Assembly: GCF_003797775.2 (NCBI RefSeq)
Contig: NZ_CP060725.1
Coordinates: forward strand, 3,776,001 to 3,840,000
Reading direction: 5' to 3'
Source of the DNA: Sphingopyxis sp. OPL5
Lineage (GTDB): Bacteria; Pseudomonadota; Alphaproteobacteria; Sphingomonadales; Sphingomonadaceae
Length of the DNA stretch: 64,000 nt
Part shown: piece after piece, positions 48,284-57,243 of the stretch
Layout of the letters: the number at the start of each line of letters is the position of its first letter
Position numbering within the stretch: the stretch's first letter is position 1
The notes under the pieces: generated by a model
Databases searched by the model: none
Told to the model about the DNA's origin: nothing
The model's input: only the letters and a program-made list of their open reading frames with translations
Position numbers and translations under genes: made by a program

Positions 48284-49963
48284 ATGGCCGCTCAATATAG
48301 TTTCGTGATGAAGGGTCTGAACAAGACCTATCCCGGCGCGCAAAAGCCGACGCTCAAGGACCTGAGCCTGCAATTCTATCCCGATGCCAAGATCGGCATC
48401 GTCGGCCCGAACGGCACCGGCAAGTCGACGCTGATGAAGATCATGGCCGGGATCGACACCGAGTTCACCGGCGAGGCCTGGGCCGGCGACGGCATCACCG
48501 TCGGCTATCTGGCGCAGGAGCCGCAGCTCGACCCGACCAAGACGGTCAAGGAAAACGTCATGGACGGCGTGCGCGGCGTCGCCGACATGATGGACCGCTT
48601 CAACGAGATCAGCACGCTGCTCGGCGACCCGCCCGCCGACGCCGATTTCGACGCGTTGATGGAGGAAATGGGGACGCTGCAGGAAAAGATCGACGCGGTC
48701 GACGGCTGGACGCTCGACAACCAGCTCGAAATCGCGATGGAAGCGCTCCGCTGCCCGCCGGGCGACGCAAGCGTCGAAAACCTCTCGGGCGGTGAAAAGC
48801 GCCGCATCGCGCTCACGCGTTTGTTGCTCGAAAAGCCGTCGATCCTCCTGCTCGACGAACCGACCAACCATCTCGACGCCGAAAGCGTCGCCTGGCTCGA
48901 AAAGCATCTCGTCGACTATCCGGGCAACGTCATCCTCGTCACCCACGATCGCTACTTCCTCGACAATGTCGTCAACTGGATCCTCGAACTCGATCGTGGC
49001 CGCTATTTCGTCTACGAGGGCAACTACTCCACCTACCTCGAAAAGAAGGGCAAGCGCCTCGAGCAGGAAGCACGCGAGGATCAGGGCCGCCAGAAGGCGA
49101 TCAAGGACGAGCTCGAGTGGATCCGCCAGTCGCCCAAAGCCCGCCAGGCCAAATCGAAGGCGCGTATCAAAAGCTTCGACCAGCTCGTCGAGGCGCAGGA
49201 GAAACGCATCCCCGGCAAGGCGCAGATCGTCATCCAGGTTCCCCAGCGCCTCGGCGGCAAGGTGATCGAGGTCGAGAATATCTCGAAGGCCTATGGCGAC
49301 AAATTGCTCTTCGAAGACCTGTCCTTCTCGCTGCCGCCCGGCGGCATCGTCGGCGTCATCGGCCCGAACGGCGCGGGCAAGTCGACGCTGTTCAAGCTGA
49401 TCACCGGTCAGGAAACCCCCGACAATGGCAAGGTGACGATCGGCGACACCGTCCACCTCGGCTTCGTCGACCAGAGCCGTGACGACCTGAAACCCGACAA
49501 CAATGTCTGGCAGGAAATCTCGGGCGGCGCCGAAATGATGAACATCGGCAAGCACGAGATGCAGACGCGCGCCTATGTCGGGGCCTTCAACTTCAAGGGC
49601 GTCGACCAGCAGAAAAAGGTCGGCCAGCTCTCGGGCGGCGAACGCAACCGCGTCCATATGGCCAAGATGCTGAAACAGGGCGGCAACGTGTTGCTGCTCG
49701 ACGAACCGACCAACGATCTCGACACCGAAACCCTCGCCGCGCTCGAAGAGGCGCTCGAGAATTTCGCCGGCTGCGCCGTGGTCATCAGCCACGACCGCTT
49801 CTTCCTCGATCGCCTCGCGACCCACATCCTCGCGTTCGAGGGCGACAGCCATGTCGAATGGTTCGAAGGCAATTTCGAATCCTATGAAGAAGACAAGATC
49901 CGCCGCCTCGGCGACGATGCGACGCGTCCGCACGCGACGTCGTACAAGAAGCTGACGCGCTGA
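48284..49963 (+). CDS. ettA: energy-dependent translational throttle protein EttA
   Basis: A 559-residue ABC-F ATPase that binds the ribosomal E site and gates elongation. Two ATP-binding cassettes are complete: Walker A GPNGTGKST and GPNGAGKST, signatures LSGGEKRRIA and LSGGERNRVH, and Walker B LLLDEPTNHLD and LLLDEPTNDLD. A linker (SPKARQAKSKARIKSFDQL) and arm insertion fit EttA. No transmembrane segments. ATG 48284 matches the family start. Confidence 0.95.
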   Translation: MAAQYSFVMKGLNKTYPGAQKPTLKDLSLQFYPDAKIGIVGPNGTGKSTLMKIMAGIDTEFTGEAWAGDGITVGYLAQEPQLDPTKTVKENVMDGVRGVADMMDRFNEISTLLGDPPADADFDALMEEMGTLQEKIDAVDGWTLDNQLEIAMEALRCPPGDASVENLSGGEKRRIALTRLLLEKPSILLLDEPTNHLDAESVAWLEKHLVDYPGNVILVTHDRYFLDNVVNWILELDRGRYFVYEGNYSTYLEKKGKRLEQEAREDQGRQKAIKDELEWIRQSPKARQAKSKARIKSFDQLVEAQEKRIPGKAQIVIQVPQRLGGKVIEVENISKAYGDKLLFEDLSFSLPPGGIVGVIGPNGAGKSTLFKLITGQETPDNGKVTIGDTVHLGFVDQSRDDLKPDNNVWQEISGGAEMMNIGKHEMQTRAYVGAFNFKGVDQQKKVGQLSGGERNRVHMAKMLKQGGNVLLLDEPTNDLDTETLAALEEALENFAGCAVVISHDRFFLDRLATHILAFEGDSHVEWFEGNFESYEEDKIRRLGDDATRPHATSYKKLTR

Positions 49964-49968
49964 CCGGC

Positions 49969-50418
49969 ATGAGCGGGGAGGGGGCGCAGCCTATTTCATC
50001 GAGCGCGATCCGCTTGGACGCCGACGCGCTCAACGCCTTCATGGCACAGGCCTTCCCGCATTCGGCGCCGGGATCGCGCGGCCATGTCGTCTCGGCCGCG
50101 CCCGGCCATATCCAGGCGCGCATGGACCCGAATGACAAGGCGCTGCGCCCCGGCGGGCTGATCTCGGGCCCGACCCAGATGGGGTTCGCCGACATGGCCG
50201 CCTATGCGCTCGTCCTCGCGCATATCGGCCCCGTCGCGATGGCGGTGACGAGTGGGCTCAACTACCAGTTCCTGCGCCCGTGCCGCCCGGGCCCGCTGTT
50301 CGCCGACGCGTATATGCTGCGGCTGGGCAAGCGGCTCGCGGTGATGGACGTGCGGATCTGGACCGACGATGCCGACAAGCCCGTCGGGCAGGCGAATGTG
50401 ACCTACGCGATTCCCTAA
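49969..50418 (+). CDS. PaaI-type hotdog thioesterase
   Basis: A 149-residue hotdog-fold protein, five bases after ettA. Hallmarks are LRPGGLISGPTQMGFADMAAYALV (helix with the likely catalytic Asp) and NYQFLRPCRPGPLFADAYMLRLGKRL. Such enzymes hydrolyse acyl-CoA thioesters; its substrate is unknown. Length is typical for the PaaI group. Confidence 0.85.
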   Translation: MSGEGAQPISSSAIRLDADALNAFMAQAFPHSAPGSRGHVVSAAPGHIQARMDPNDKALRPGGLISGPTQMGFADMAAYALVLAHIGPVAMAVTSGLNYQFLRPCRPGPLFADAYMLRLGKRLAVMDVRIWTDDADKPVGQANVTYAIP

Positions 50419-50422
50419 ATAT

Positions 50423-50505
50423 CGTCATTGCGAGCGAAGCGAAGCAATCCAGGGCGGCTTTTCACCACCCTGGATTGCCGCGTCGCTTCGCTCCTCGCAA
50501 TGACG
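50423..50505. repeat. CGTCATTGCGAG palindromic repeat, copy 2
   Basis: Arms CGTCATTGCGAGCGAAGCGA and its near complement (CTCCTCGCAATGACG side), with inner arms GCAATCCAGG / CCTGGATTGC. As in the copy at 23408-23492 it fills the space between convergent genes. Confidence 0.75.
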
Positions 50506-50515
50506 AGCGTGTGTT

Positions 50516-51220
50516 TCAATATTCCAGCGCCGGATACCAGTCGGTCCCGCGCCCGTGCGGGGTCAAATCCAGCACATTCCACAGCGACGCGATATCGGGC
50601 GCGTCGCGCGGGTCCTGTCCCGGATCGGCCATGTCGCGGGTCATCTCGCTCTTCCAGAACAGCCGCACGCCCGCGCCATTCTTCTTATAGACCACCAGCG
50701 CCGGGTTTTCCGTCCCGTCCTTGTTCAGCAAATGATAGTCGCGCGCATAGTCGTCGCCGACGGTCTGGACGAAGTCGAGCGCCTGCCAGCCGCGTTCCTG
50801 TGCGAACGCCTTCTGCCGCTCGACGGGGCTGCGCCCCACGATCTTCAGCGCGACGCGCTGCTTGATGTCATTGGCGTTGCCGTTCACCGACCCCAGCCAG
50901 TTGGTGCACATCGGGCAGGGGCGCTCGCGCTCGGGGCCGTACATCCAGAAATAGGTCACCAGCGTGTCATGATCGTCGAACAGCTCGGCGAGGCCGAGGT
51001 CGGCGCCATGGGCGTCCTTGAAGCGGTAATCCTGCCCGATCAGCGGTCCGGGCGGCAGCGCGCGCCGTTGTTCGGCGACGCGCGTCATCTTGCGGCGAAG
51101 GTCGATTTCCTCGGCCAGCAACGATTTGCGGGCCTTTGCATAATCATCGTCCTCGCCGGGAAAGGGGCGCCGCCGCGACGCGAGCGCCGGTGCGGCCAAT
51201 AAATGTTGGCGAAGGGCCAT
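50516..51220 (-). CDS. DUF899 thioredoxin-like protein
   Basis: A 234-residue member of the DUF899 family, thioredoxin-fold proteins of unknown activity. Typical features are the N-terminal LLAEEIDLRRKMTRVAEQRRALPPG, the DTLVTYFWMYGPERERPCPMCTNWLGS segment with a CPMC redox-like motif, and the C-terminal LDLTPHGRGTDWYP. Cytoplasmic: no signal peptide. 133 bases separate it from the next gene upstream. Confidence 0.88.
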   Translation of the reverse strand: MALRQHLLAAPALASRRRPFPGEDDDYAKARKSLLAEEIDLRRKMTRVAEQRRALPPGPLIGQDYRFKDAHGADLGLAELFDDHDTLVTYFWMYGPERERPCPMCTNWLGSVNGNANDIKQRVALKIVGRSPVERQKAFAQERGWQALDFVQTVGDDYARDYHLLNKDGTENPALVVYKKNGAGVRLFWKSEMTRDMADPGQDPRDAPDIASLWNVLDLTPHGRGTDWYPALEY

Positions 51221-51353
51221 AGTGTCTCCCTGTTTGCGACTGTCGTCGCTCTGCCAGTCGGCCGGGAAAGCGCAAAATCGGCTGCCCGCAGTTGCGGGTC
51301 GCCTCGACCGGGAAGCGCCCGATATCGACGACGAGTTGCCGCGCGATCGGAAA

Positions 51354-51929
51354 TTATGCCGGCGGCACTTCCCACAGGATCAGCTTGGTCGCGTTCACAT
51401 TCTCGCGCGCCTGCGTCGCGTCGAGCCGGGTCAGCTTCACGCCGCCCTTCAGCGCCCCCATTTCGATCATCGCGTCGATCACGACCACGCCGCCCGCGCC
51501 GACATCGACTTCGATCTCGGCGGGCCGCGCCAGCTTCGCCTTGGCGGTCGCGACGTGGATCACATATTGGCCCGGTTCGACGTCGGCCATCAGCATCTGG
51601 CCCGACTTGATCTGCCCCTGCGCGCTGCCCATCGTGATATTCATCCCCTGCAACGCGGCGACAAAGCCGCGGCGGGTGACATAGATGCGTGCCTTGCCGT
51701 CGGGCGCGCGCATCTGCCGGGCGTCGGCAAGCGCCGCCGGATCGGCCTTGGCGCCGCTCTTGTTGCTCGACAGCGCCCAGATGCAGAAGACCACCACCCC
51801 GATCAGGAACAGCGGAGCGAGGATGAGCATCGTGCCTTCGCCGACCAGGCTGCCGATCGACGGTCCCATCAGCGCTCCGACAATGGCTGCCACGAAAATG
51901 ATCGTCAACCACATCGCATTCTTGCTCAT
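51354..51929 (-). CDS. membrane protein of unknown function
   Basis: A 191-residue protein with two N-terminal transmembrane helices (about 6-27 and 32-52: WLTIIFVAAIVGALMG, MLILAPLFLIGVVVFCIWAL). The C-terminal part is a soluble beta-rich domain (GKARIYVTRRGFVAALQGMNI, VEPGQYVIHVATAK, GAGGVVVIDAMIEMG) resembling lipid- or carrier-bound periplasmic domains without clear family. It starts 14 bases after the carbonic anhydrase stop, so the two form an operon. Confidence 0.7.
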   Translation of the reverse strand: MSKNAMWLTIIFVAAIVGALMGPSIGSLVGEGTMLILAPLFLIGVVVFCIWALSSNKSGAKADPAALADARQMRAPDGKARIYVTRRGFVAALQGMNITMGSAQGQIKSGQMLMADVEPGQYVIHVATAKAKLARPAEIEVDVGAGGVVVIDAMIEMGALKGGVKLTRLDATQARENVNATKLILWEVPPA

Positions 51930-51943
51930 GTCCGTCTCCCCTG

Positions 51944-52582
51944 TCAGGCGGGTGCAAAATCTCCCGTCGCGTCGTCCATCACGTGCAGCACCCCGTCGCT
52001 GATCGCGAAAAAGGCGCCGCGCAGTGTCAGGCTTCCGCGCTTTTCCTTCTCCTCGATACAGGGAAAAGTGCGCAGATTGGCTATGCTCACGCGCACAGCC
52101 GCCATTTCCATCGCGCGGCCCGCCTCGCGATTGTCGAAATCGGGATAGTCGGCGCGAACCGCGGCACTCGCATCGTCGAGCATCGCGATCCAGTCGGCGA
52201 TGAAGCCGCCACGCCCCGGCTCGGCGCCGTCCATCGTCCGGTGCAGCGACGCATGACAGCCACCGCACAGGCCGTGGCCCATCACGACGATTTCCTCGAC
52301 CTTGAGGAACTGCACCGCGAATTCGAGCGCTGCGGAGACGCCGTGACGCCCCGGCGTCGTCTCGAACGGCGGCACCAGCGCCGCGACGTTGCGCACGACA
52401 AAGATTTCGCCCGGGTTGGTATCGAAAATCTGCGACGGTTCGGATCGGCTGTCGGAGCAAGCGATGATCATCACCTTGGGCGATTGGCCCTCGGCCAGTT
52501 GTTCCCAGCGTTCGCGCTGTTCCTGCCAGCCGCCGTTACGGAAACGCCGGTAGCCATCGATCATATCTGCAAAGCGAGTCAT
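51944..52582 (-). CDS. beta-class carbonic anhydrase
   Basis: A 212-residue enzyme interconverting CO2 and bicarbonate. Zinc ligands are visible in [10 protein letters not shown] (Cys, with the Asp-Arg dyad) and in GHGLCGGC (His and Cys). [13 protein letters not shown] and the helix [14 protein letters not shown] are typical. Length fits the plant/bacterial beta class. It is divergent from lipA, with 62 bases between starts. Confidence 0.95.
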   Translation of the reverse strand: MTRFADMIDGYRRFRNGGWQEQRERWEQLAEGQSPKVMIIACSDSRSEPSQIFDTNPGEIFVVRNVAALVPPFETTPGRHGVSAALEFAVQFLKVEEIVVMGHGLCGGCHASLHRTMDGAEPGRGGFIADWIAMLDDASAAVRADYPDFDNREAGRAMEMAAVRVSIANLRTFPCIEEKEKRGSLTLRGAFFAISDGVLHVMDDATGDFAPA

Positions 52583-52644
52583 GCGCGCGCCTTAGCACAA
52601 CAAGTGAGGTTGAGAAGAGCGGCGCGCGCGACTATGTGGGCGGC

Positions 52645-53574
52645 ATGACCGCTCCCGTGCCCCAGCCCGCCCCGCAGCGCCAACGCAAGCCCGACTGGAT
52701 TCGCGTCAAGGCGCCGACCAGCCCCGGCTATGCCGAAACGCGCAAGCTGATGCGCGAGCTCAACCTGCACACCGTGTGCGAGGAAGCGGCGTGTCCGAAC
52801 ATCGGCGAATGCTGGACCAAGAAGCATGCGACGGTGATGATCCTCGGCGACACCTGCACCCGCGCCTGCGCCTTTTGCAACGTCAAGACCGGCATGCCGC
52901 GCGCGGTCGATCCGTTCGAACCCGAGCATACCGCGATCGCCGCGGCGAAGATGGGGCTCAGCCACATCGTCATCACCTCGGTCGACCGTGACGACCTGCC
53001 CGACGGCGGCGCGAGCCAGTTCGTCAAGGTGATTCAGGCACTGCGCCGCGAAACCCCGACGACGACGATCGAAATCCTGACCCCCGATTTCCGCAACAAG
53101 CCCGAAAGCGCGATCGCGGCGATCGTCGATGCGCGCCCCGACGTCTATAACCATAATCTCGAAACCGTCCCGCGCCTCTATCCGACGATCCGTCCCGGCG
53201 CGCGCTATTATGCCTCGTTGCGCCTGCTCGAAAGCGTCAAGCGCCGCGACCCGTCGATCTTCACCAAGTCGGGGATCATGATGGGCCTCGGCGAGGAGCG
53301 GATGGAGGTCCACCAGGTGATGGACGACATGCGCAGCGCCGACATCGATTTCATGACGATGGGCCAATATCTCCAGCCGACGCCGAAGCATGCCAAGGTG
53401 ATCGACTTTGTGACCCCGCAGGCCTTCGATGCCTATGCGCAGATCGCCCGCGCCAAGGGTTTCCTGCAGGTCGCGGCGTCGCCGCTGACCCGGTCGAGCT
53501 ATCACGCCGGCGACGATTTCGAGGTCATGCGCGCGGCGCGCGAGGCCAAGCTCGCCCGCGCCGCGGCGGACTGA
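52645..53574 (+). CDS. lipA: lipoyl synthase
   Basis: A 309-residue radical SAM enzyme inserting sulfur at C6 and C8 of octanoyl groups. Auxiliary-cluster Cys motif [12 protein letters not shown] near 45-56, radical SAM motif CTRACAFC near 72-79, and the C-terminal TRSSYHAG (Ser ligand) are intact. ATG 52645 preferred; GTG 52636 adds three residues. It is followed nine bases later by the COQ10-like gene, a usual alphaproteobacterial pairing. Confidence 0.96.
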   Translation: MTAPVPQPAPQRQRKPDWIRVKAPTSPGYAETRKLMRELNLHTVCEEAACPNIGECWTKKHATVMILGDTCTRACAFCNVKTGMPRAVDPFEPEHTAIAAAKMGLSHIVITSVDRDDLPDGGASQFVKVIQALRRETPTTTIEILTPDFRNKPESAIAAIVDARPDVYNHNLETVPRLYPTIRPGARYYASLRLLESVKRRDPSIFTKSGIMMGLGEERMEVHQVMDDMRSADIDFMTMGQYLQPTPKHAKVIDFVTPQAFDAYAQIARAKGFLQVAASPLTRSSYHAGDDFEVMRAAREAKLARAAAD

Positions 53575-53582
53575 CCACCGAC

Positions 53583-54023
53583 TTGCCGAGGCATCAGGAA
53601 AGCCGCGTCCTGCCGTACAGCGCCGAACAGATGTTCGCGCTGGTGTCGGATATCGAACATTATCCCGACTTCCTGCCCTGGGTCGTCGCGCTGCGTATCC
53701 GCAGCGACAGCGAACATGAGGCGGTCGCCGACATGATTGTCGGCTTCAAGGGGCTGCGCGAAAGCTTCTCGTGCCGCGTCCACAAGGAGCGGCCGACCAA
53801 GGTCTCGGTTAGCTATATTGACGGCCCGATGCGCCACCTCACCAACGAATGGCATTTCACCGCGCTCGAAGAGGGCGGCTGCCGCGTCGACTTCATGGTC
53901 GACTTCGCCTTCCGCAACCGCATGTTCGAGGCGCTGGCGGGGCAGATGTTCGACAAGGCGCTCCGCAAGATGATCGCGGCGTTCGAGACGCGGGCAGGGG
54001 AGTTGTACGGGGTAGCGGCTTAG
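53583..54023 (+). CDS. COQ10/RatA-type START-domain protein
   Basis: A 146-residue SRPBCC-fold protein that likely binds ubiquinone or a lipid. Family motifs are YSAEQMFALVSDIEHYPDFLPW and GPMRHLTNEWHF, with VDFMVDFAFRNRMFEALAG before the C-terminal helix. The start is a TTG (53583) by family alignment, nine bases after lipA. In mitochondria and alphaproteobacteria Coq10 helps coenzyme Q use in respiration; the bacterial paralogue RatA was first described as a toxin. Confidence 0.9.
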   Translation: MPRHQESRVLPYSAEQMFALVSDIEHYPDFLPWVVALRIRSDSEHEAVADMIVGFKGLRESFSCRVHKERPTKVSVSYIDGPMRHLTNEWHFTALEEGGCRVDFMVDFAFRNRMFEALAGQMFDKALRKMIAAFETRAGELYGVAA

Positions 54024-54196
54024 CAAGGCTTTCCGACCGGGCGCGCGCCCGACGATCCTCGTCACCCCGGGCTTGATCGGGAATCCCGCGAAAAAGCTTG
54101 TATGACGAATGGCCGCTATCGACCATTAGCGGACATTCGGGGACGCGTGCGAAGTTCTCGATAGCGGACACGCCTTCGTCGCCATATGGTAGCCCG

Positions 54197-54556
54197 ATGC
54201 GGATCATCCTCATATTTGTTGCAATGTTGGCGCTAAGCGGCTGCAGCGGACAGGAGACCGTAAGCATTCCTTTGGATCGGAGCGGTGGCTTCCGAGACGG
54301 TTATCTTGTGCAGGTCAACCGTGGCGGAACCGTCAAGTGGAACGGCCAAAAACTCGACGATGCAGAGTTTAAGACCTACGTTCGACAATATGCTGCATTG
54401 CCCGAGGGAGCCGGTCGTCTATGGGTAGAGTTTGAGCCACAAGCCCCATCGGATCGTGCCCTTTTTGTTCGGAAGCAGATTGTTGAGAGCGGGCTGTGCC
54501 AACAGCAGCGATGCGTGGAAGGCGAGTGGGGCGCAAAGCGGCCTGTCGTTAACTGA
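54197..54556 (+). CDS. small lipoprotein with ExbD-like periplasmic domain
   Basis: A 119-residue protein, lipobox LSGC (Cys18). The mature part resembles the periplasmic domain of ExbD/TolR: VQVNRGGTVKWNGQKLDDAEFKTYVRQYAALPEGAGRLW, then a helix and ILVRK-type ending (ALFVRKQIVESGL), and a Cys pair LCQQQRCVEG. It lacks the ExbD transmembrane helix. Base composition is lower in GC than the flanks. It appears inserted between the COQ10-like gene and the tRNA-like remnant. Confidence 0.6.
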   Translation: MRIILIFVAMLALSGCSGQETVSIPLDRSGGFRDGYLVQVNRGGTVKWNGQKLDDAEFKTYVRQYAALPEGAGRLWVEFEPQAPSDRALFVRKQIVESGLCQQQRCVEGEWGAKRPVVN

Positions 54557-54614
54557 CGGCTATATACCTCATCGGCGCCGAAAGCAGCCATTCCACTCTC
54601 ACCCATTCCGGAAA

Positions 54615-54693
54615 CGCCAGCGGCAAGGGATCGAACCTGCACCCGTCGCCGGGATCGCTGTAGCGATACGTCTACCAATTCCGTTACGCTGGC
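54615..54693 (-). pseudogene. degenerate tRNA-Leu-like sequence
   Basis: On the minus strand a 7-bp acceptor (GCCAGCG/CGCTGGC), a Leu-type D-arm (ACGGAATTGGTAGACGT) and a long variable arm (CCCGGCGACGGG) are recognisable. The anticodon arm is broken: ATCGC and GCGAT enclose only four bases (TACA), three short of a normal loop, so no anticodon can be presented. The T-stem has a bulge, the discriminator base is G not A, and no CCA is encoded. Probably a decayed tRNA-Leu; a special non-decoding tRNA is less likely. Confidence 0.6.
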
Positions 54694-54774
54694 CGGAAGC
54701 CCATAGCCGGAATGCGACGTGACCGCGAGCGCTCGCTTCCCACCCCGAAGCCGACAAAAGCTGTTCTCCCCCGT

Positions 54775-55338
54775 TCAAGCCGGCAGCGCAATATCCTCCG
54801 ACGGCCCTAGCGTATCCTTCTCGGGCAACAGCAGGTCGAGCGCGAACAAGGTCGCCGCGTGGCGGATCCCCGCACGGTCGCCGCCTTCGAACTGCACCCG
54901 CTGGGTGAAATAATCGTCGGGGTCCTGCCCGCGCAGCCCGCGCGCGAAGACGACCAGGCCCACCGGCTTCTTTTCCGACCCGCCGCCGGGACCCGCGATC
55001 CCGGTGATCGCGACCGCGACATCGGCATCGCTGTTCGCCAGCGCGCCCGCCACCATCGCCCAGGCGGTCGCCAGCGACACCTCGCCGAACGTCTCCAATA
55101 TCTCGCTGCTCACGTCGAGCTGCGCCTGTTTCGCCGCGCCCGAATAAGTGATGAAGCCCGCCGAAAACACGTCCGAGCTGCCCGCGATGTCGGTCAGCGC
55201 CGCGCACACCATGCCGCCGGTGCAGCTCTCGGCGACCGCGACCCTGCGCCCGGCGGCACGGTTGTCGGTCAGCACGCGCGTCGCCAGTTCGCCGCGTGCG
55301 GCCTCGCGACTGCTGGGGACGGCCGATGTATCAGTCAT
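54775..55338 (-). CDS. pncC: CinA C-terminal domain protein (NMN amidase)
   Basis: A 187-residue protein matching the PncC/CinA-C family, which deamidates nicotinamide mononucleotide in pyridine nucleotide recycling. Motifs: AVAESCTGGMVCAALTDIAGSSDVF, GFITYSGAAKQAQLDV, AITGIAGPGGGSEKKPVGLV. The residue pattern around SCTGG is complete. It lacks the N-terminal MoeA-like domain of full CinA. Confidence 0.92.
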   Translation of the reverse strand: MTDTSAVPSSREAARGELATRVLTDNRAAGRRVAVAESCTGGMVCAALTDIAGSSDVFSAGFITYSGAAKQAQLDVSSEILETFGEVSLATAWAMVAGALANSDADVAVAITGIAGPGGGSEKKPVGLVVFARGLRGQDPDDYFTQRVQFEGGDRAGIRHAATLFALDLLLPEKDTLGPSEDIALPA

Positions 55339-55390
55339 GGGAAAACCTTTGTGGCGCCCGGCTTGCCGGGCGGTTCAGAGCGATATTCGC

Positions 55391-55930
55391 CTAATTGGCG
55401 TTGTACAGGGCGCGCGGACAGCTTGCCACGCCTTTGCCACCGCGCGACACGGCTGCAAACGTCGCTGCGACGAACCCCACCATCTGGTCGGCACTCAGCG
55501 GCGCCAGCGTTTCGCTGATGTCGTTGACGTCGGCGCATTCGCCCGGCTTGAGTTCGATGCCGAGCGTTTCAACGAAGCCGGTGTCGATCGTTGCCCGCAA
55601 TTCATCGTCGGACATGTCGAGCATCGCTGCCCCATCCTCCGGATTCTTGCCGCTTCCGATCTTGATGAAGCCCGCCCGGGCCAGCGGCCAGACCGCATCG
55701 GCGTTGCCGCGCAGTTCGGCGACGCGGGTGTCCAATCCGGTCAGCAGATAGCTGCCCGCCGGCAGGTGCGGACTGCATGTCTCGACGACGCCGTCGATCA
55801 CCTGCGGCAGGAAATAGGCGACAAGGCCGCTCATTTCGGCCGGCGTGAGGCAGGGTTTTGTCGCCGCCTGCGCCGATGGCCCCGCCAACACCGCCGCGCC
55901 GGCTGCAACGCTCAAAACAATCCGCTTCAT
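55391..55930 (-). CDS. secreted protein of unknown function
   Basis: A 179-residue protein with signal peptide ending at AQAAT. Mature sequence has four Cys (KPCLTPAEM, ETCSPHLPAG, GECADVND, ASCPRALY) that could form two disulfides, and begins with a helix around TPAEMSGLVAYFLPQVIDG. No family was recognised. It lies 31 bases after the ispDF gene on the same strand, so the two are probably co-transcribed. Confidence 0.65.
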   Translation of the reverse strand: MKRIVLSVAAGAAVLAGPSAQAATKPCLTPAEMSGLVAYFLPQVIDGVVETCSPHLPAGSYLLTGLDTRVAELRGNADAVWPLARAGFIKIGSGKNPEDGAAMLDMSDDELRATIDTGFVETLGIELKPGECADVNDISETLAPLSADQMVGFVAATFAAVSRGGKGVASCPRALYNAN

Positions 55931-55961
55931 GAATCCCCCATCGTCTTTCGCTTTTCCGACC

Positions 55962-57149
55962 TTAGGCCCGGTCGTCGGGAAGCGACAGTGTCGCGACGGC
56001 CTGCGCAGCGATCCCTTCGCGGCGGCCGGTAAAGCCCAGCCGCTCGGTCGTTGTCGCCTTCACGCTGACCCGCAGCGGTGAAACCGCTAGGATGTCGGCG
56101 ATACGCTCGCGGATCGCCTGGCGGTGCGGCCCGATCTTCGGCGCCTCGGCGATGATCGTCAGGTCGACATGTGCGATCCGCCCGCCGCGCGCTGCGACAC
56201 GGGTGGCGGCGAAGGACAGGAAACGGTGCGATGCCGCGCCGCGCCACTGCGGATCGCTCGGCGGGAAATGGTCACCGATATCGCCGTCGCCAAGCGCGCC
56301 GAGGATCGCGTCGGTCAGCGCATGAAGCGCGACATCGGCATCGCTATGGCCTTCAAGTCCATGACTATGCGCGATTTCTATCCCACCGATCCACAAGGGC
56401 TTGTCGGCGACGAGGCGATGCACGTCATATCCCATGCCGACCGCGTTTTGCATCATCCTGCCCGTCTCCAGCAATCCCGACAGGATCGCCATATCGTCCG
56501 CATATGTCAGTTTGTGGAGCCGCGCATCGCCCGCGACCGCCGCCACCGGCACCCCGATCCGCCGCACCAGCTGCGCATCGTCGGTCGCCGCCGCGCCGTC
56601 GGCCGCGGCATGCGCGCGGCGTAATGTCCCGAGCCGGAACGCCTGCGGCGTCTGCACCCGCGCCAGCGCGCCGCGATCGACGACATCGCCCGCAACCCCG
56701 TCGGCCTGCGCGACCAGCGTATCGGGAACCGGCAGGGTCGGGATCGCCGCTTCGGCGCCGTCGGCGAGCGCGGCGAGCAGCCGGTCGATCACCGCGGCGT
56801 TGACGCCGGGCCGCGCCGCGTCATGCACCAGCACCGCTGCATCGTCGGGAAAGCCCGCCAGCGCCGCCAGCGCATTCGCCACCGATTGTTGTCGTTCGTC
56901 GCCCGGAGCCGCGGAAATCCAGCCTTCGGGCAGCATTCCGACCGCCGCCATGACGTCATCATTGCCCACCAGCACCCCGCCCGACAGCCCGCCATGCGCG
57001 GCAAAGGCGTCGAGGCTCCAGCGCAGCACCGGCTTGCCGCCGAGCAGCGCGAGTTGCTTGGGCTGGTCATAGCCTGCGCGCGCACCGACCCCGCCCGCCA
57101 GCAGCACGGCGACGACGGCAGGGGCGGGGGAAGGGGCGGACTCGCTCAT
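55962..57149 (-). CDS. ispDF: bifunctional IspD/IspF enzyme of the MEP pathway
   Basis: A 395-residue fusion. The N-terminal half is IspD, MEP cytidylyltransferase (LLAGGVGARAGYDQPKQLALLGGKP, VLVHDAARPGV). The C-terminal half, from about residue 240, is IspF, MECDP synthase (GMGYDVHRLV, IEIAHSHGLEGHSDADVALHALTDAILGA, GDIGDHFPPSDP). Both sets of active site residues are visible. The fusion is common in alphaproteobacteria. ATG 57149 preferred to the GTG at 57152. Confidence 0.96.
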   Translation of the reverse strand: MSESAPSPAPAVVAVLLAGGVGARAGYDQPKQLALLGGKPVLRWSLDAFAAHGGLSGGVLVGNDDVMAAVGMLPEGWISAAPGDERQQSVANALAALAGFPDDAAVLVHDAARPGVNAAVIDRLLAALADGAEAAIPTLPVPDTLVAQADGVAGDVVDRGALARVQTPQAFRLGTLRRAHAAADGAAATDDAQLVRRIGVPVAAVAGDARLHKLTYADDMAILSGLLETGRMMQNAVGMGYDVHRLVADKPLWIGGIEIAHSHGLEGHSDADVALHALTDAILGALGDGDIGDHFPPSDPQWRGAASHRFLSFAATRVAARGGRIAHVDLTIIAEAPKIGPHRQAIRERIADILAVSPLRVSVKATTTERLGFTGRREGIAAQAVATLSLPDDRA

Positions 57150-57243
57150 CACCTCGCCGGTTAGCGCAGCCGTCGCTTGCGGGAAAGCCGCTTAACGTGT
57201 AGGGGCGCTGCTCAATTTTTAGGCAAATTCGAAGGCTTCCCCC

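Noticed and set aside
47720-49933. A 737-codon antisense frame over ettA
   Set aside because: ettA has two complete ABC cassettes on the plus strand; the antisense frame is compositionally abnormal.
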